A stretch of DNA of 64,000 bases from Neomesorhizobium sp963726065 (lineage in GTDB: Bacteria > Pseudomonadota > Alphaproteobacteria > Rhizobiales > Rhizobiaceae). Position 1 is the stretch's first letter. Every line of letters starts with the position of its first letter. The notes beneath the pieces were generated by a model. That model saw only the letters and a program-made list of their open reading frames with translations, ran no database searches and had not been told where the DNA came from. The stretch is taken from assembly GCA_963726065.1 (NCBI GenBank), contig CAVSAU010000012.1, positions 124,001 to 188,000 on the forward strand. The letters are read 5' to 3'. This document shows, one piece after another, positions 1 through 9,808 of the stretch. Both the position numbers and the translations under genes were made by a program.

Positions 1-104
1 GTCTGCGGGGTTACCGAAAAATAGGTTGCAAGGTCGTCGACCAGCACCCGCCCGTTGTCCTTCGCCATCTGAATAATTTCCGAATGGCGCGGGGTGAGAT
101 ACAT
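1..104 (-). CDS. DeoR-family transcriptional regulator, N-terminal fragment (runs off window)
   Basis: Only the first 34 codons are inside the window, read leftwards from an ATG at 102-104. The residues MYLTPRHSEIIQMAKDNGRV followed by VDDLATYFSV are the start of the DeoR-type winged helix-turn-helix, which in this family precedes a sugar-phosphate-sensing domain that would lie outside the window. The gene is divergent from the ROK/ABC sugar operon, so it probably regulates carbohydrate or polyol use. Neither the effector nor the full length can be seen. Confidence 0.75.
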   Translation of the reverse strand, partial: MYLTPRHSEIIQMAKDNGRVLVDDLATYFSVTPQ

Positions 105-503
105 GGCTCAGGTGCTCCCGTTTTCGTTTTTTATGATTGCATTCGAAAACGAAAGTGGTTTGGAGTCAATGCTTCGACCAAACGAAACGCCTCGCCGGCA
201 GCAGATTTTCGGCTTCTGCCGACGAAAATTCGGCGAATGGCCCGCGATTTTTAGCGAATTTGCCTTCCTGCATGGATGTGACTTGGCAACTTCGCATTAC
301 GGTTCAGCAAATTGCGCCTCGGGCATCCGACAGACCAGTCGCCTTTCCCACATCCGTTCACCAGGAATGCGATTTCGCGCTTCGCCGGGAAAGCCGCGCC
401 AAGCAAGACGCTGCCTGCCTCCAAATAAGCCCGAACAATTTTTGAAATCCATTTGACTGAATAAATAGTCGGTGCTTAGTTTCCGTAACGCGAGGGATTT
501 GGC
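105..503. promoter_or_regulatory. Divergent intergenic region with TTTTCG/CGAAAA repeats
   Basis: This gap of about 400 bases separates the DeoR-type gene from the ROK gene. Close to the DeoR start lie TTTTCGTTTT (121-130) and TTCGAAAACGAAAG (about 142-155). These are inverted copies of a TTCG/CGAA motif of the kind bound by DeoR/GlpR regulators, so an autoregulatory operator is plausible. Small open frames here have no recognisable product and I do not call them genes. Confidence 0.4.
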
Positions 504-1666
504 GTGACGCTTCGGGGAACCAATCAGGGGTTCGGAAGGCCGTACAACCGGCGCATTGTGCTTGAGTCTGTGCGCCTGCATGGGCCGATTACGAGGGGCG
601 ATATCGCCGAACGCGTCGGCCTCACCGTCCAGACAGTCTCCACCATCGTGCGCGAACTCGAGGAGCAGGGATATATCGTCTCCACTCGGGAGGAGCCGAA
701 GGGGCGCGGGCTGCCGCCAACGACGCTGACCATCAACCCGGACGGCGGTTATGCGGTTGGCGTCCACGTCACGCCGCTCGGGATTGAGGCGGCCCTGATC
801 AACCTCGATGGCGACGTCATCGAGAGCGTGCACCGGGAGGCCGCCCACGCGACGCCCGACCAGGGTTTCGAACTGATTGGCGCCCAGGTTTCCGAACTGA
901 TGCGGTTCAAACCCGGCGGCCGCATGCTCGGCGTCGGCATGGTGATGCCCGGCCCGTTCGGCGTGGATTCCATGAGCTTCGTCGGCCCCACCACGATGAA
1001 TGGCTGGCAGGACGTGGCGCTCAGGGAACGCCTTGCCGAGGTCACCGGCCTGCCGGCATTTTTGGGAACCGACGTGTCCGCGGCCGCCCTCGGCGAACAG
1101 CTTTACGGCCTCGGCGCCGGCTTCTCGGACTACTATTACCTCTATGTCGGGGTCGGGCTCGGCGGAACCATGGTGCATGAGGCAACCGTGCTGCGTGGCG
1201 CCTGGGGCAATGCCAGCGAGATCGGCCACGTTCCGCTCGTGCCGGATGGCGAAGCCTGCCCGTGCGGCAACTGCGGCTGCCTCGAACGCTACCTGTCGCT
1301 GGAGGCTCTGGGGCGGTCGAAGCTGAGCGAAGCAGATTGGGTGGAGAACATCGCACCGATCTTCCGCAACACCGTCGCAACAATCGAAAACCTGTTCGAC
1401 CCGGAAACCATCGTCATTGGCGGGCTGGCGTCGGCCACCCTGCTGGAACGGTTGGCCGGCATTGTCGAAACCCTTCCCAATTCGGTTTCGGCGCGACGTG
1501 ACCGCACCGCCCCTCGCCTGCTGGTGGCGCGCGGCGGCCAGCATTCGGTGTTGCGCGGGGCCGCAGCCCTTGCCGTTATCGGCGTGCTGTCGCCGCGTTT
1601 CGGCCAGATGTTCACAGGCGAACGCCCAAGCGGGCGGGCCTCCCTGCCAGGCAAGGGAATTGCGGC

Positions 1667-1670
<4 letters not shown>
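504..1670 (+). CDS. ROK-family transcriptional regulator
   Basis: A 388-residue NagC/XylR-type repressor. Residues about 26-56 form a winged helix-turn-helix (ITRGDIAERVGLTVQTVSTI), and the rest is a ROK sugar-kinase-like fold that normally senses a sugar. The ROK zinc motif is complete: C252, C254, C257 and C259 in ACPCGNCGCLERY. The start is GTG at 504. The stop overlaps the ATG of the ABC ATPase by four bases, so the regulator is translationally coupled to the transporter it presumably controls. Rhizobial fructose (frc) loci also carry a ROK gene, but the sugar here cannot be deduced. Confidence 0.88.
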
Positions 1671-2431
<761 letters not shown>

Positions 2432-2472
2432 GGCAAAAACAGGGAGTCCGGCGCAACAGGAGGAACTTGATC

Positions 2473-3513
2473 ATGAAGCGAATACTTCTAGCCTTGTTCA
2501 GCGTCGCAGCACTCTGCCTCGCGACGCTGATGCCGGCCTTCGCGCAGACGAAGGGCACGGTCTACTACCTGGTTCCCACCCTGCTCGACGAATTCCAAAC
2601 CGGCTCTGTGAGCGCGCTGGAAATGTTCCTGAAGCAGGTCGGCTATGAAATGAAAACGCTGAACGCCGACAACAAGACAGACGGCCAGCAAAGCCAGATG
2701 AACGACGTCATCGCGCTGAAGCCCGCGGCAATCATCCTTGCCGCCGTCGACTTCAACGCCCTGAAGCCGTCCATCGAGGCCGCCCGCGCCGCCGGCATCC
2801 CGGTGGTCGAGTTCGACCGCCAGATCACCTCGACGCCGTCCGACTTCACTTCTGTCGCGGGCACGGTCGAAATCGGCCATGTCGCGGCCGAGCAGGCCCA
2901 GAAGCTGCTCACCGCGAAGAACGGCTCCGTGAAGGGAAAAATCCTGCAGGTTCTGGGTGACCCCGGCGATCCCTACACGCTCGATATCCAGAAGGGCTTC
3001 GAGGAGAAGATGAAGGCGTTTCCCGAGGTGACGATCATCTCCAACCCTGCCATGCAGTGGGAAGCCAGCAATGCCGGCACCATCGTTTCCGACCAAATGC
3101 TCGCCAATCCCGACATCGACCTTATCTTCAGCCACGCGGCGCATCTTTCCGTCGCGGCAGTGGCGTCGCTGGAAGCCGCCGGCAAAAAGCCCGGTGACGT
3201 CTTGATGATGAGCTCGAACGGCGCGCCCGTCGGTCTCGACCTGATCCGCAAGGGCTGGCTGAACGTAGAGGTCGAACAGCCGCTTTATGCCCAGGCGGCG
3301 GCCGTCGCCATGTTCATGGACAAGATCGTCGGCAAACAGGAGATCAAGCCCGGTGAATATGACGTGCTTGGTCTCAAGTCCACGGTGACCAAGGAAGCCT
3401 GGGGGCCGAACATCAAGATCCCGGGTGCCGCAATCAGCAAGGAAAACGTCGACAATCCCGCCTTCTGGGGCAACCTGAAGCCGCCGTCCGACACGGTGAA
3501 ATCGGTGGAGTGA
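2473..3513 (+). CDS. Sugar ABC transporter periplasmic substrate-binding protein
   Basis: A 346-residue protein of the ribose-binding (Peripla_BP_4) fold. It starts with a signal peptide, MKRILLALFSVAALCLATL followed by MPAFAQ, with cleavage expected after AFA. I chose ATG 2473 because AGGAGG lies at 2458-2463, nine bases upstream; an in-frame TTG at 2467 would be too close to it. Residues such as IILAAVDFNALKPSIEAA and PVVEFDR match the sugar-binding cleft region of the family. It delivers the sugar to the permease encoded next. Confidence 0.9.
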   Translation: MKRILLALFSVAALCLATLMPAFAQTKGTVYYLVPTLLDEFQTGSVSALEMFLKQVGYEMKTLNADNKTDGQQSQMNDVIALKPAAIILAAVDFNALKPSIEAARAAGIPVVEFDRQITSTPSDFTSVAGTVEIGHVAAEQAQKLLTAKNGSVKGKILQVLGDPGDPYTLDIQKGFEEKMKAFPEVTIISNPAMQWEASNAGTIVSDQMLANPDIDLIFSHAAHLSVAAVASLEAAGKKPGDVLMMSSNGAPVGLDLIRKGWLNVEVEQPLYAQAAAVAMFMDKIVGKQEIKPGEYDVLGLKSTVTKEAWGPNIKIPGAAISKENVDNPAFWGNLKPPSDTVKSVE

Positions 3514-3636
3514 TATTTCACCTGCCGACGCAATATCCCCCTCTCCGTCTCGCTGCGCGTGACGAAGAGGGGGAATTCCAGTTGGCGCAAGCCTGCGCGG
3601 CTTGATGCAAATACCATTCACGACCGAGAAACCCAC

Positions 3637-4632
3637 ATGAACCCACGCACCAGACGCGCCCTTGAATTCGTGCTCGACAACCTCGTCTGGTTCATGCTGA
3701 TTTTCGTGCTGGCTATCTTTTCGCTGTTCATTCCCAACTATTTCCAGCTCGGAATCTTCGCCAACATCATCGAGGCGTCGAGCGTGCTCGGCGTCATGTC
3801 GATCGGGCTGGCCCTGGTCATCATCGCCGGCCACATGGACCTTTCGGTGGAATCGGTGGCAGCTCTCGGCGCCATGGCGGTCGGCATTCTGTTCTGCTCG
3901 GCCGGGATCGGCATGGGCGTGCAGTTGCATCCCGAATGGCTGATGGTGCCGGTTTCGTTGCTGGTCGCGCTTTCCGTCGGCGCCCTTGTCGGCTCGCTGA
4001 ACGGCTATCTCATCGTGCAAGCCAGGATGAATGCCTTCATCATCACGCTCGCCGCCTATATCTGGGTGCGCGGCCTGGTTCTCGCCGTTTCGGGCGGACG
4101 CTCCGCGCAGGATCTGGCGCCCGCCATCCGCTGGTTTGGCATCCAGCGCCTTCTCGGCCTGCCACTGACCGCCTGGATCGCCATCCTTTGCTTCGTCGTC
4201 TTTTCGCTGATCATGGCCAAGACGCCATTCGGTCGGCACTTGGTGATGATCGGCGGCAACGAGACCGCCACCTTCCGCGCCGGTATCCGCGTCAAGCGCA
4301 ACCTGATCATCGCCTTCGTGCTGGCGGGCGCCATCGCCGGGCTGGCGGGCTGGCTGCTGGCGATCCGCACCTCCGGCGCCACCGCCAATCTGGGCGTCGG
4401 CCTTCTGTTCAACGCCTTCGCCGCCGTGGTGATCGGCGGCGTCAGCCTGAAGGGCGGCGTCGGGTCCCTGCCCGGCGTCTATGCCGGCGTCCTGTTGCTG
4501 TCATCGATCAACACGGCGATCAACCTGATGGGACTGCCCGCCAATTTCACACAGGTCATTCATGGGCTGCTGGTGCTGGCCGCCGTCATGCTCGACACGT
4601 TCAAACAAGGCATTCGCCAGAGGCTCGCATGA
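3637..4632 (+). CDS. Sugar ABC transporter permease (FrcC/RbsC-like)
   Basis: A 331-residue inner-membrane permease of the branched-chain/ribose type (BPD_transp_2) with about ten hydrophobic segments. The motif SIGLALVIIAGHMDLSVES near residues 48-66 is the conserved region of this family. ATG 3637 (MNPRTRRALEF) is preferred over an upstream in-frame start. A 123-base gap separates it from the binding-protein gene; the gap holds a CCCCTCT/AGAGGGGG imperfect hairpin near 3539-3572, possibly attenuating the downstream part of the operon. Its stop overlaps the SDR start (ATGA). Confidence 0.9.
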   Translation: MNPRTRRALEFVLDNLVWFMLIFVLAIFSLFIPNYFQLGIFANIIEASSVLGVMSIGLALVIIAGHMDLSVESVAALGAMAVGILFCSAGIGMGVQLHPEWLMVPVSLLVALSVGALVGSLNGYLIVQARMNAFIITLAAYIWVRGLVLAVSGGRSAQDLAPAIRWFGIQRLLGLPLTAWIAILCFVVFSLIMAKTPFGRHLVMIGGNETATFRAGIRVKRNLIIAFVLAGAIAGLAGWLLAIRTSGATANLGVGLLFNAFAAVVIGGVSLKGGVGSLPGVYAGVLLLSSINTAINLMGLPANFTQVIHGLLVLAAVMLDTFKQGIRQRLA

Positions 4633-5399
4633 CTGGAAGGCTGCAAGACAGGATCGCGTTGATCGTCGGGGCCGCCCGCGGCATCGGCAGAGGCATCGCG
4701 GAGCGGTTCGCCGAGGAAGGCGCAAGCCTGGTGCTTGCCGACGTCGAGGCCGACGTCGCGCGGCAGACCGCAAACGAACTCGGCGCGACCTTCGTCCACA
4801 CGGATATTTCCAGAATGGCCGATGCCGAGGCGGCGGTGGCGGTGGCGATGGAAAGGCACGGCCGGCTCGACATCGTCGTCCAGAACGCCGGCGTCTACCC
4901 CTGGCAGCTGATCGAGCAGACCAGCCCCGACGACTGGGACCGCGTCATGGCCGTCAATCTGCGCGGCTCCTTCAATGCCGCCCGCGCGGCGCTCACCCCG
5001 ATGAAGGCGCAGCATTCCGGCCGCATGCTGTTTACCTCGTCGATCACCGGACCGCACGTGACCAGCCCCGGACATGGCCATTACTCGGCAAGCAAGGCCG
5101 GCATCAACGGTTTCATCCGTGCAGCGGCGCTGGAGTTCGCCGGCTATGGCATCACCGTCAACGGCGTCGAACCGGGCAATATCCTGACCGAGGGCATGCA
5201 GATGCACCGCGACGCGGCCTTCATCAAAAGCATGGAGGATGCCGTGCCGCTGGGGCGGCTCGGCAAGCCGCGCGACGTAGCCAACGCCTTCCTGTTTCTC
5301 GCCTCCGACGACGCCGGCTATATCACTGGCACGACCATCGTCGTCGATGGTGGCCAGTTGCTGCCCGAGGGAGCTGATTTCCGCATCCAGCCGTCATAA
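4629..5399 (+). CDS. SDR-family NAD(P)-dependent oxidoreductase
   Basis: A 256-residue classical short-chain dehydrogenase. The cofactor motif GAARGIG lies at 14-20, the structural QNAG at 85-88, and the catalytic serine/tyrosine/lysine are near S138, Y152 and K156 (YSASK). The C-terminal TGTTIVVDGGQ segment is also typical. It is coupled to the permease gene by an ATGA overlap and is the last gene of the sugar operon, so it probably oxidises the imported sugar or its derivative. The exact substrate is unknown. Confidence 0.9.
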   Translation: MTGRLQDRIALIVGAARGIGRGIAERFAEEGASLVLADVEADVARQTANELGATFVHTDISRMADAEAAVAVAMERHGRLDIVVQNAGVYPWQLIEQTSPDDWDRVMAVNLRGSFNAARAALTPMKAQHSGRMLFTSSITGPHVTSPGHGHYSASKAGINGFIRAAALEFAGYGITVNGVEPGNILTEGMQMHRDAAFIKSMEDAVPLGRLGKPRDVANAFLFLASDDAGYITGTTIVVDGGQLLPEGADFRIQPS

Positions 5400-5403
5400 G
5401 AGT

Positions 5404-5444
5404 ATCGGACCGAAAGTGCGCAGCGGTTTTCGGAGAAATCCGAT
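5404..5444. repeat. Short palindromic intergenic repeat (GAAAGTGCGCAGCGGTTTTC type)
   Basis: ATCGGACCGAAA pairs imperfectly with TTTTCGG and ATCCGAT around the core AGTGCGCAGCGG. The same core recurs at 50490-50527 and, degenerate, near 24009. It lies between the convergent SDR and decarboxylase genes and may also serve as a terminator. Confidence 0.5.
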
Positions 5445-5466
5445 GCTGGAAGCGTTGGCTGCTCTA

Positions 5467-6873
5467 TCACCTGTTGGCCATCTCTACGATGACCTCGAGG
5501 GCCGTATCGATGTCGGCTTCGGTCGTCTCGAACTGGCCGGCCTGGAAGCGGATGGCGACGCGGCCGTCCACCCGGGTCTGGGTAAGATAAATGCGGCCGT
5601 CGTCGTTGATGGTGTTGACGAGGTCGAGATTGTGCCGGTCGGCATCCTCACCTGCCTGCGGCTGGTGGCGGAACGAGAACAGCGACAGCATCGGCTGCGA
5701 GACGATCTCGAAGCCCGGGGTGCGGGCCAGCCGCATCGCAAGGCTTTCGCTCCAGCGCACGTGATTGCGGATCATGCTGCGCAGACCCTCCAGGCCATGC
5801 GCCCTGAGCAGGAACCACAGTTTCAGCGCGCGGAACCGCCGGCCGAGGGGCACCGACCATTCGGAATAGTTGACGATGCCGTCCTTGCCGTGGGTTTTCA
5901 GATATTCCGGCTGGATCGCCAGCGTCTTCACCAGACTCTCCGGCTCGCGCAAGAACTGGATGGAGCAGTCGAACTGCGCTCCGAGCCATTTGTGCGGGTT
6001 GAAGACGATGGAATCGGCTCCCTCGACGCCTTTCCAGTAGTGGCGGAACTCTTCACAGATCATCGCCGAGCCGGCCCAGGCGGCGTCGACATGCAGGTAG
6101 AGACCGTGGCGGGCGGCGATTGCCGAGACGCCGGCAATGTCGTCGGTGCCACCTATGCTGGTGCCGCCGACGCAGGCGATGATGCCGGCTGGCAGCAGCC
6201 CGGTCGCCTTGTCCGCGACGATTGCCGCCTCAAGTGCGGCGAGGTCCATGCCGTGCAGTGGGCCGCCCGAAGCGATGCGCACGAGATTTTGCTCGCCGAT
6301 GCCCGACACCCAGATGGCGCGGTCGATCGAGGTATGGACCTGACCGGAGCAATAGATGCGCACTGGCGCTTGGCCGGACAGGCCGTGGCTGTTGCCCTCC
6401 CAACCGAGCGCGCGCTCGCGCATCACCAAGACCGCGGCAAGCGTGGCGGAAGAAGCCGAATCCTGGATAACGCCGGAAAAACCGCCGGGAAGGCCGAGCG
6501 CCTGGCGCATCCAGTCGACCATGCGCGTCTCAAGCTCGGTGGCGGCCGGCGACGTCTGCCACAGCATGCATTGTGCGGCCATGGCCGTGACGAGGTATTC
6601 CGCGACCACCGATACCGGCGCGGCATTGGCGGGGAAATAGGCGAAGAAGCGCGGATGCTGCCAATGCGTCATGCCGGGCACGATCTTCTCCTCGAAATCG
6701 GCGAAGATCTTCTCCATCGGCTCGGCCGCTTCCGGCGGCGACGCGGCGATCTGTGCAAGAATATCGCCGGGCTGCGTCTGCGCCCGCACCGGCCTCTCGC
6801 GCAGCGTCTCGCGATAGGCGACGCCCCATTCGGCAGCCTTTGTGGACCAGTCGCGGAATTCGTCGGGGTTCAT
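5467..6873 (-). CDS. Pyridoxal-phosphate-dependent group II decarboxylase (aromatic-L-amino-acid decarboxylase-like)
   Basis: A 468-residue cytosolic enzyme. The PLP-binding lysine is K295 in NPHKW (292-296), the PLP-stacking histidine is H180 (GQVHTSIDRA), and D263 in HVDAAW should bind the pyridine nitrogen. The pattern fits DOPA/tryptophan/phenylalanine decarboxylases better than glutamate decarboxylases. The start is ATG 6871-6873, preceded on its strand by AAGGAG; a longer frame adds twelve unlikely residues. It stands alone, transcribed towards the sugar operon. The amino-acid substrate is not determined. Confidence 0.85.
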   Translation of the reverse strand: MNPDEFRDWSTKAAEWGVAYRETLRERPVRAQTQPGDILAQIAASPPEAAEPMEKIFADFEEKIVPGMTHWQHPRFFAYFPANAAPVSVVAEYLVTAMAAQCMLWQTSPAATELETRMVDWMRQALGLPGGFSGVIQDSASSATLAAVLVMRERALGWEGNSHGLSGQAPVRIYCSGQVHTSIDRAIWVSGIGEQNLVRIASGGPLHGMDLAALEAAIVADKATGLLPAGIIACVGGTSIGGTDDIAGVSAIAARHGLYLHVDAAWAGSAMICEEFRHYWKGVEGADSIVFNPHKWLGAQFDCSIQFLREPESLVKTLAIQPEYLKTHGKDGIVNYSEWSVPLGRRFRALKLWFLLRAHGLEGLRSMIRNHVRWSESLAMRLARTPGFEIVSQPMLSLFSFRHQPQAGEDADRHNLDLVNTINDDGRIYLTQTRVDGRVAIRFQAGQFETTEADIDTALEVIVEMANR

Positions 6874-6914
6874 GAAGGCTCCTTGGCGCGTTTGTGCGTG
6901 ATGATGCAATCACT

Positions 6915-7015
6915 AGCAGAGATTTTCGGCGCAGCGCGTTTCCGAGAAAAGCGCCCAGCGGTCTTTCCGGTTCGGAAATGCGATAAAACAACAACTTAGA
7001 GCGGCCGGACGACTT
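6915..7015. repeat. RIME-like degenerate intergenic repeat
   Basis: The stretch contains CGCGTTTCCGAGAAAAGCG, then CGATAAAACAACAACTTAGAGCGG, resembling the mosaic palindromic elements common in rhizobial intergenic DNA. Compare the AAAACAAATAGTTAGAGCG cores at 57143 and 63715. It lies in the 392-base gap between the decarboxylase and Anbu genes, which holds no convincing coding sequence. Confidence 0.4.
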
Positions 7016-7217
7016 CGCGCGCCACCGCATAATTGGGGTGCCCGGCTGTCTGGCCTAAAGGAAAGTCCCGATAAAAATTCTAGCAAAACACCTGATGGTG
7101 TAGAGCGCTCAAAAGTTCCATTGTCGGTTGGCCGCTCTTCGACTCCGAACGGCAAACCCGGCGGGCGCGTGATCCCAAGCCCCCCCGCCCAAAGCGTGCT
7201 CGTCGGGTACTAACTTG

Positions 7218-7244
7218 TTCCATTCCGAAAAATTCGGAATGGAA
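7218..7244. terminator. Perfect 12-bp hairpin downstream of the Anbu operon
   Basis: TTCCATTCCGAA and its exact complement TTCGGAATGGAA are separated by three A residues, ending 21 bases beyond the Anbu stop. There is no long T-tract, so it could stabilise the 3' end of the mRNA or act as a weak terminator. Confidence 0.5.
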
Positions 7245-7265
7245 GCCGGCGGCGACGGTCACGTT

Positions 7266-7994
7266 TCAGGAAAATCCGGCAGGCTTTTGAAGGCGTTCTT
7301 CAGCGCGTTCGACCAGCCGTCGGAGACTGGTGCGGTAATAGGGATCGTCGATGCCGATGCGCTTCTTGAAGCCGATCCTCATCGTGTCCTTCTCGTAGAA
7401 CATCAGGTCGAGCGGCAGACCGACCGAAAGGTTGGATTTCAGCGTCGAATCGAACGAAACGAGCAGCAGCTTCGCGGTTTCGGCGAAACTCATGGCGTGG
7501 TCATAGGCGCGCACGATGATCGGCTTGCCGTATTTGGTCTCGCCGATCTGGAAGAACGGCGTGTCCTCGCTGCACTCGATGAAGTTGCCTTCCGGATAGA
7601 TCTGGAAGAGCCGTGGCGGCGTGCCCTTGATCTGGCCGCCGAGGATGAACGAAGCGTTGAAGTAGGAATCCGCCTTCTGGCCGGCGTCCGCGTGACTGGA
7701 GATGACCTCCTTGACCGTATTCCCGACCAGCCGGGCGGTCTGGTACATGGATGGCGTCTCCAGCAAGGTCGTCACCCGGTCGGCGATCGACTTGGAGCGT
7801 TCGTCGAGCAGACTGACGACCGACTGTGTGGTGGCGAGGTTGCCGGCGGTCAGAAGCACGATCACGCGCTCGCCCGGCTCCTCCCAGACGTGCATCTTGC
7901 GGAAGGTCGAGATGGAATCGATGCCCGCGTTGGTGCGCGTGTCCGACATAAAGACGAGGCCGCTATCGATCCTGAGGCCGACGCAATAGGTCAT
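7266..7994 (-). CDS. Anbu, proteasome-like Ntn-hydrolase peptidase
   Basis: A 242-residue member of the bacterial proteasome-homologue family Anbu (ancestral beta subunit). The N-terminus MTYCVGLRIDSGLVFMSDTR puts threonine first after Met removal, with Asp17 (SDTR) and a lysine near 32 (FRKMH): the Thr1/Asp17/Lys33 arrangement of proteasome beta subunits. Anbu proteins form open-ring or spiral assemblies in the cytosol; their natural substrate is not established. It is the last gene of a co-directional set with transglutaminase, alpha-E and ATP-grasp genes, the gene neighbourhood known for Anbu and predicted to make or process peptide tags. The gap to the transglutaminase gene is 25 bases. 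Confidence 0.92.
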   Translation of the reverse strand: MTYCVGLRIDSGLVFMSDTRTNAGIDSISTFRKMHVWEEPGERVIVLLTAGNLATTQSVVSLLDERSKSIADRVTTLLETPSMYQTARLVGNTVKEVISSHADAGQKADSYFNASFILGGQIKGTPPRLFQIYPEGNFIECSEDTPFFQIGETKYGKPIIVRAYDHAMSFAETAKLLLVSFDSTLKSNLSVGLPLDLMFYEKDTMRIGFKKRIGIDDPYYRTSLRRLVERAEERLQKPAGFS

Positions 7995-8019
7995 CGAATC
8001 TCACTGATTGCCTTCTGAT

Positions 8020-8823
8020 TCAGGCGATTACTGCTCCACAGTGATGTGGACTGCAAGCTGTTCTTGCGCCTTGTCCAAGCCGAATGCCGGAGACCGGCAT
8101 GGCTTCGCGGTAGTCGCGGCCGGTTGCGACGCGGACGTAGCGCGCGTCGGCGGAAATGCCGTTGGCGACATCGAAGGCGACCCAGCCGAGATTGGCGACA
8201 TGGGCTTCCGCCCAGGCGTGGGTGGCGACCTGGTCGAGCCTGTCGTTCATCATCAGGTAGCCGCTGACATAGCGCGCGGGGAAACCGAGCAGCCGGGCGG
8301 CCGATGTGAAAATATGCGTGTGGTCCTGGCACACGCCGGTGCCCTGGAGCAGCGCCTCCTCGGCTGAAGTTCCGGAATCAGTGGCGCCGACCGTGTAGGC
8401 GACACGCTCGCGGATGTTTCCCATCAGCCGGTGTAGCCGGTCGAGGTCGGCGCCGCCGCCAACGCCACCCGCCAGCGCGCGGATGCCGTCGCCTGCCGCG
8501 GTGAGGCGCGTCTCGCTGCCAAACAGCCACAGCGGCGCGAAGCCGCGATGCGCGCCCATGACGCCGGCCGTGTCGTGGGTCTCGACCTCGCCAGATGCTT
8601 CGACGCTGATGACATGCGGATCGCCCTCGACGCTCAACAGGCGGGTGTCGTTGCCAAAATGATCTGTGAAACGCACCTCCTCGCGCGCGCCGTCTATGGT
8701 GAGCGACCATGCCTTGATGGTCTGCGCCGGGCCGCCATAGGGCACCAGCCGCAACCGCTGCAGCGCGTAAAGAACCGGAGCATCGTACCGGTATTCGGTG
8801 CGGTGGGAGATTTTCAGAAGCAT
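8020..8823 (-). CDS. Transglutaminase-like cysteine peptidase/transferase of the Anbu operon
   Basis: A 267-residue protein of the bacterial transglutaminase-like family. The N-terminal MLLKISHRTEYRYDAP strand domain is followed by the papain-like core with C165 (GTGVCQDHTH), H202 (THAWAEAH) and D218 (VAFDVANG). All three catalytic residues are present, so it should be an active peptidase or acyl transferase. No signal peptide is seen, consistent with a cytosolic partner of Anbu. It begins 12 bases after the alpha-E gene ends. Confidence 0.9.
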   Translation of the reverse strand: MLLKISHRTEYRYDAPVLYALQRLRLVPYGGPAQTIKAWSLTIDGAREEVRFTDHFGNDTRLLSVEGDPHVISVEASGEVETHDTAGVMGAHRGFAPLWLFGSETRLTAAGDGIRALAGGVGGGADLDRLHRLMGNIRERVAYTVGATDSGTSAEEALLQGTGVCQDHTHIFTSAARLLGFPARYVSGYLMMNDRLDQVATHAWAEAHVANLGWVAFDVANGISADARYVRVATGRDYREAMPVSGIRLGQGARTACSPHHCGAVIA

Positions 8824-8835
8824 GCGGTCTCGCCG

Positions 8836-9777
8836 TCAGTAGAAGCGGAAGTTCTGTGCGACCTCATCGCCCAGCCGGTTGTTGTCGCGGATGAAATCGA
8901 TCAGGAACTCGTGCAGGCCAGAATCGAAAATGTCCTTGATCGAGTTCACCCTGAGCTTGGAGAGCGTCTGGTCGAGCGTGTCGTGGCAGCAGTGGCGCGT
9001 GCCGTAGTCCTTTTCCAGGTAGGACAGGCTTTCCGAAATGTTCAGGTAGCAGAAGGCGAGCGAGCGCGGCATACGGCCGTTGAGGATGAGGTAATCTGCG
9101 ATGTTGGTCGGCCGGTAGTCGGCTTCATAGACCCAGCGGTAGGAACGGTGCGCGGCGACCGAACGCAGGATCGATTCCCATTGGTAGTTGTCGAGCGTGG
9201 AACCGACCCAGGCGATCGACGGCAACAGCACATAATATTTGACGTCGAGGATGCGCGCGGTGTTGTCGGCGCGTTCGATGAAGGTGCCGAGCTGGGCGAA
9301 GTCGAAATTCTCGTTGCGCAGCGCGGTGCCATGCAGCGAGCCGCGGATCAGCGCCGTCTCGCGCTTGATGGCGTCCAGCACGCTCGGCAGTTCACGCTGG
9401 TCGACCGGGCTCGCCAGCATGCGCTTCAGCGCCATCCAGGCTTCGTTGATCGATTCCCAGGTTTCGCGCGTCAGCGCTGTGCGCACCATGCGGGCATTGT
9501 TGCGCGCTGTCTCGATCGCCACCATGACGCTCGACGGGTTGGCCGGGTCGCGGAGCAGGAAATCGGATACGGTTTCGGCCGTAATCTCCTGATGTTTCTG
9601 GTTGAAAGCATGCTCGGCGCCGGCGCTGAGCAGCACCGAATTCCATTCGTCCGAGGAACTTGCCGTGCGCGTCAGCGCCATGCGCAGGCCGGCGTCGAGC
9701 AACCGCGCCATGTTCTCCGTGCGCTCGATGTAGCGGCTCATCCAGTAGAGGCCATTGGCGGTGCGGCCGAGGAGCAT
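8836..9777 (-). CDS. Alpha-E domain protein of the Anbu/ATP-grasp operon
   Basis: A 313-residue, largely helical protein of the alpha-E family. It opens MLLGRTANGLYWMSRYIERT, the conserved start of that family, and contains the repeated YIERTENMARLLDA and FIERADNTARILD motifs. No catalytic activity is known; the domain always travels with circularly permuted ATP-grasp and transglutaminase genes, and is thought to be a scaffold or partner in peptide ligation. In other genomes the ATP-grasp gene lies immediately upstream; here a cassette of about 450 bases intervenes. Confidence 0.9.
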   Translation of the reverse strand: MLLGRTANGLYWMSRYIERTENMARLLDAGLRMALTRTASSSDEWNSVLLSAGAEHAFNQKHQEITAETVSDFLLRDPANPSSVMVAIETARNNARMVRTALTRETWESINEAWMALKRMLASPVDQRELPSVLDAIKRETALIRGSLHGTALRNENFDFAQLGTFIERADNTARILDVKYYVLLPSIAWVGSTLDNYQWESILRSVAAHRSYRWVYEADYRPTNIADYLILNGRMPRSLAFCYLNISESLSYLEKDYGTRHCCHDTLDQTLSKLRVNSIKDIFDSGLHEFLIDFIRDNNRLGDEVAQNFRFY

Positions 9778-9808
9778 TAGCGGGCCGCCTCTCGGCGTGA
9801 GAAAAAGG

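Noticed and set aside
297..1544. Long minus-strand frame (415 codons) over the ROK gene
   Set aside because: It runs antisense to a gene with clear helix-turn-helix and zinc motifs, is rich in Arg/Ala/His as expected of a GC-rich antisense frame, and has no recognisable domain.
2488..4239. Minus-strand frame of 583 codons over the binding-protein and permease genes
   Set aside because: Antisense to two well-defined ABC transporter genes; its composition (His/Asp/Gly/Arg) is typical of a shadow frame.
5347..6999. Plus-strand frame of 550 codons opposite the decarboxylase
   Set aside because: Antisense to a gene with PLP-lysine and other decarboxylase motifs; no family features.
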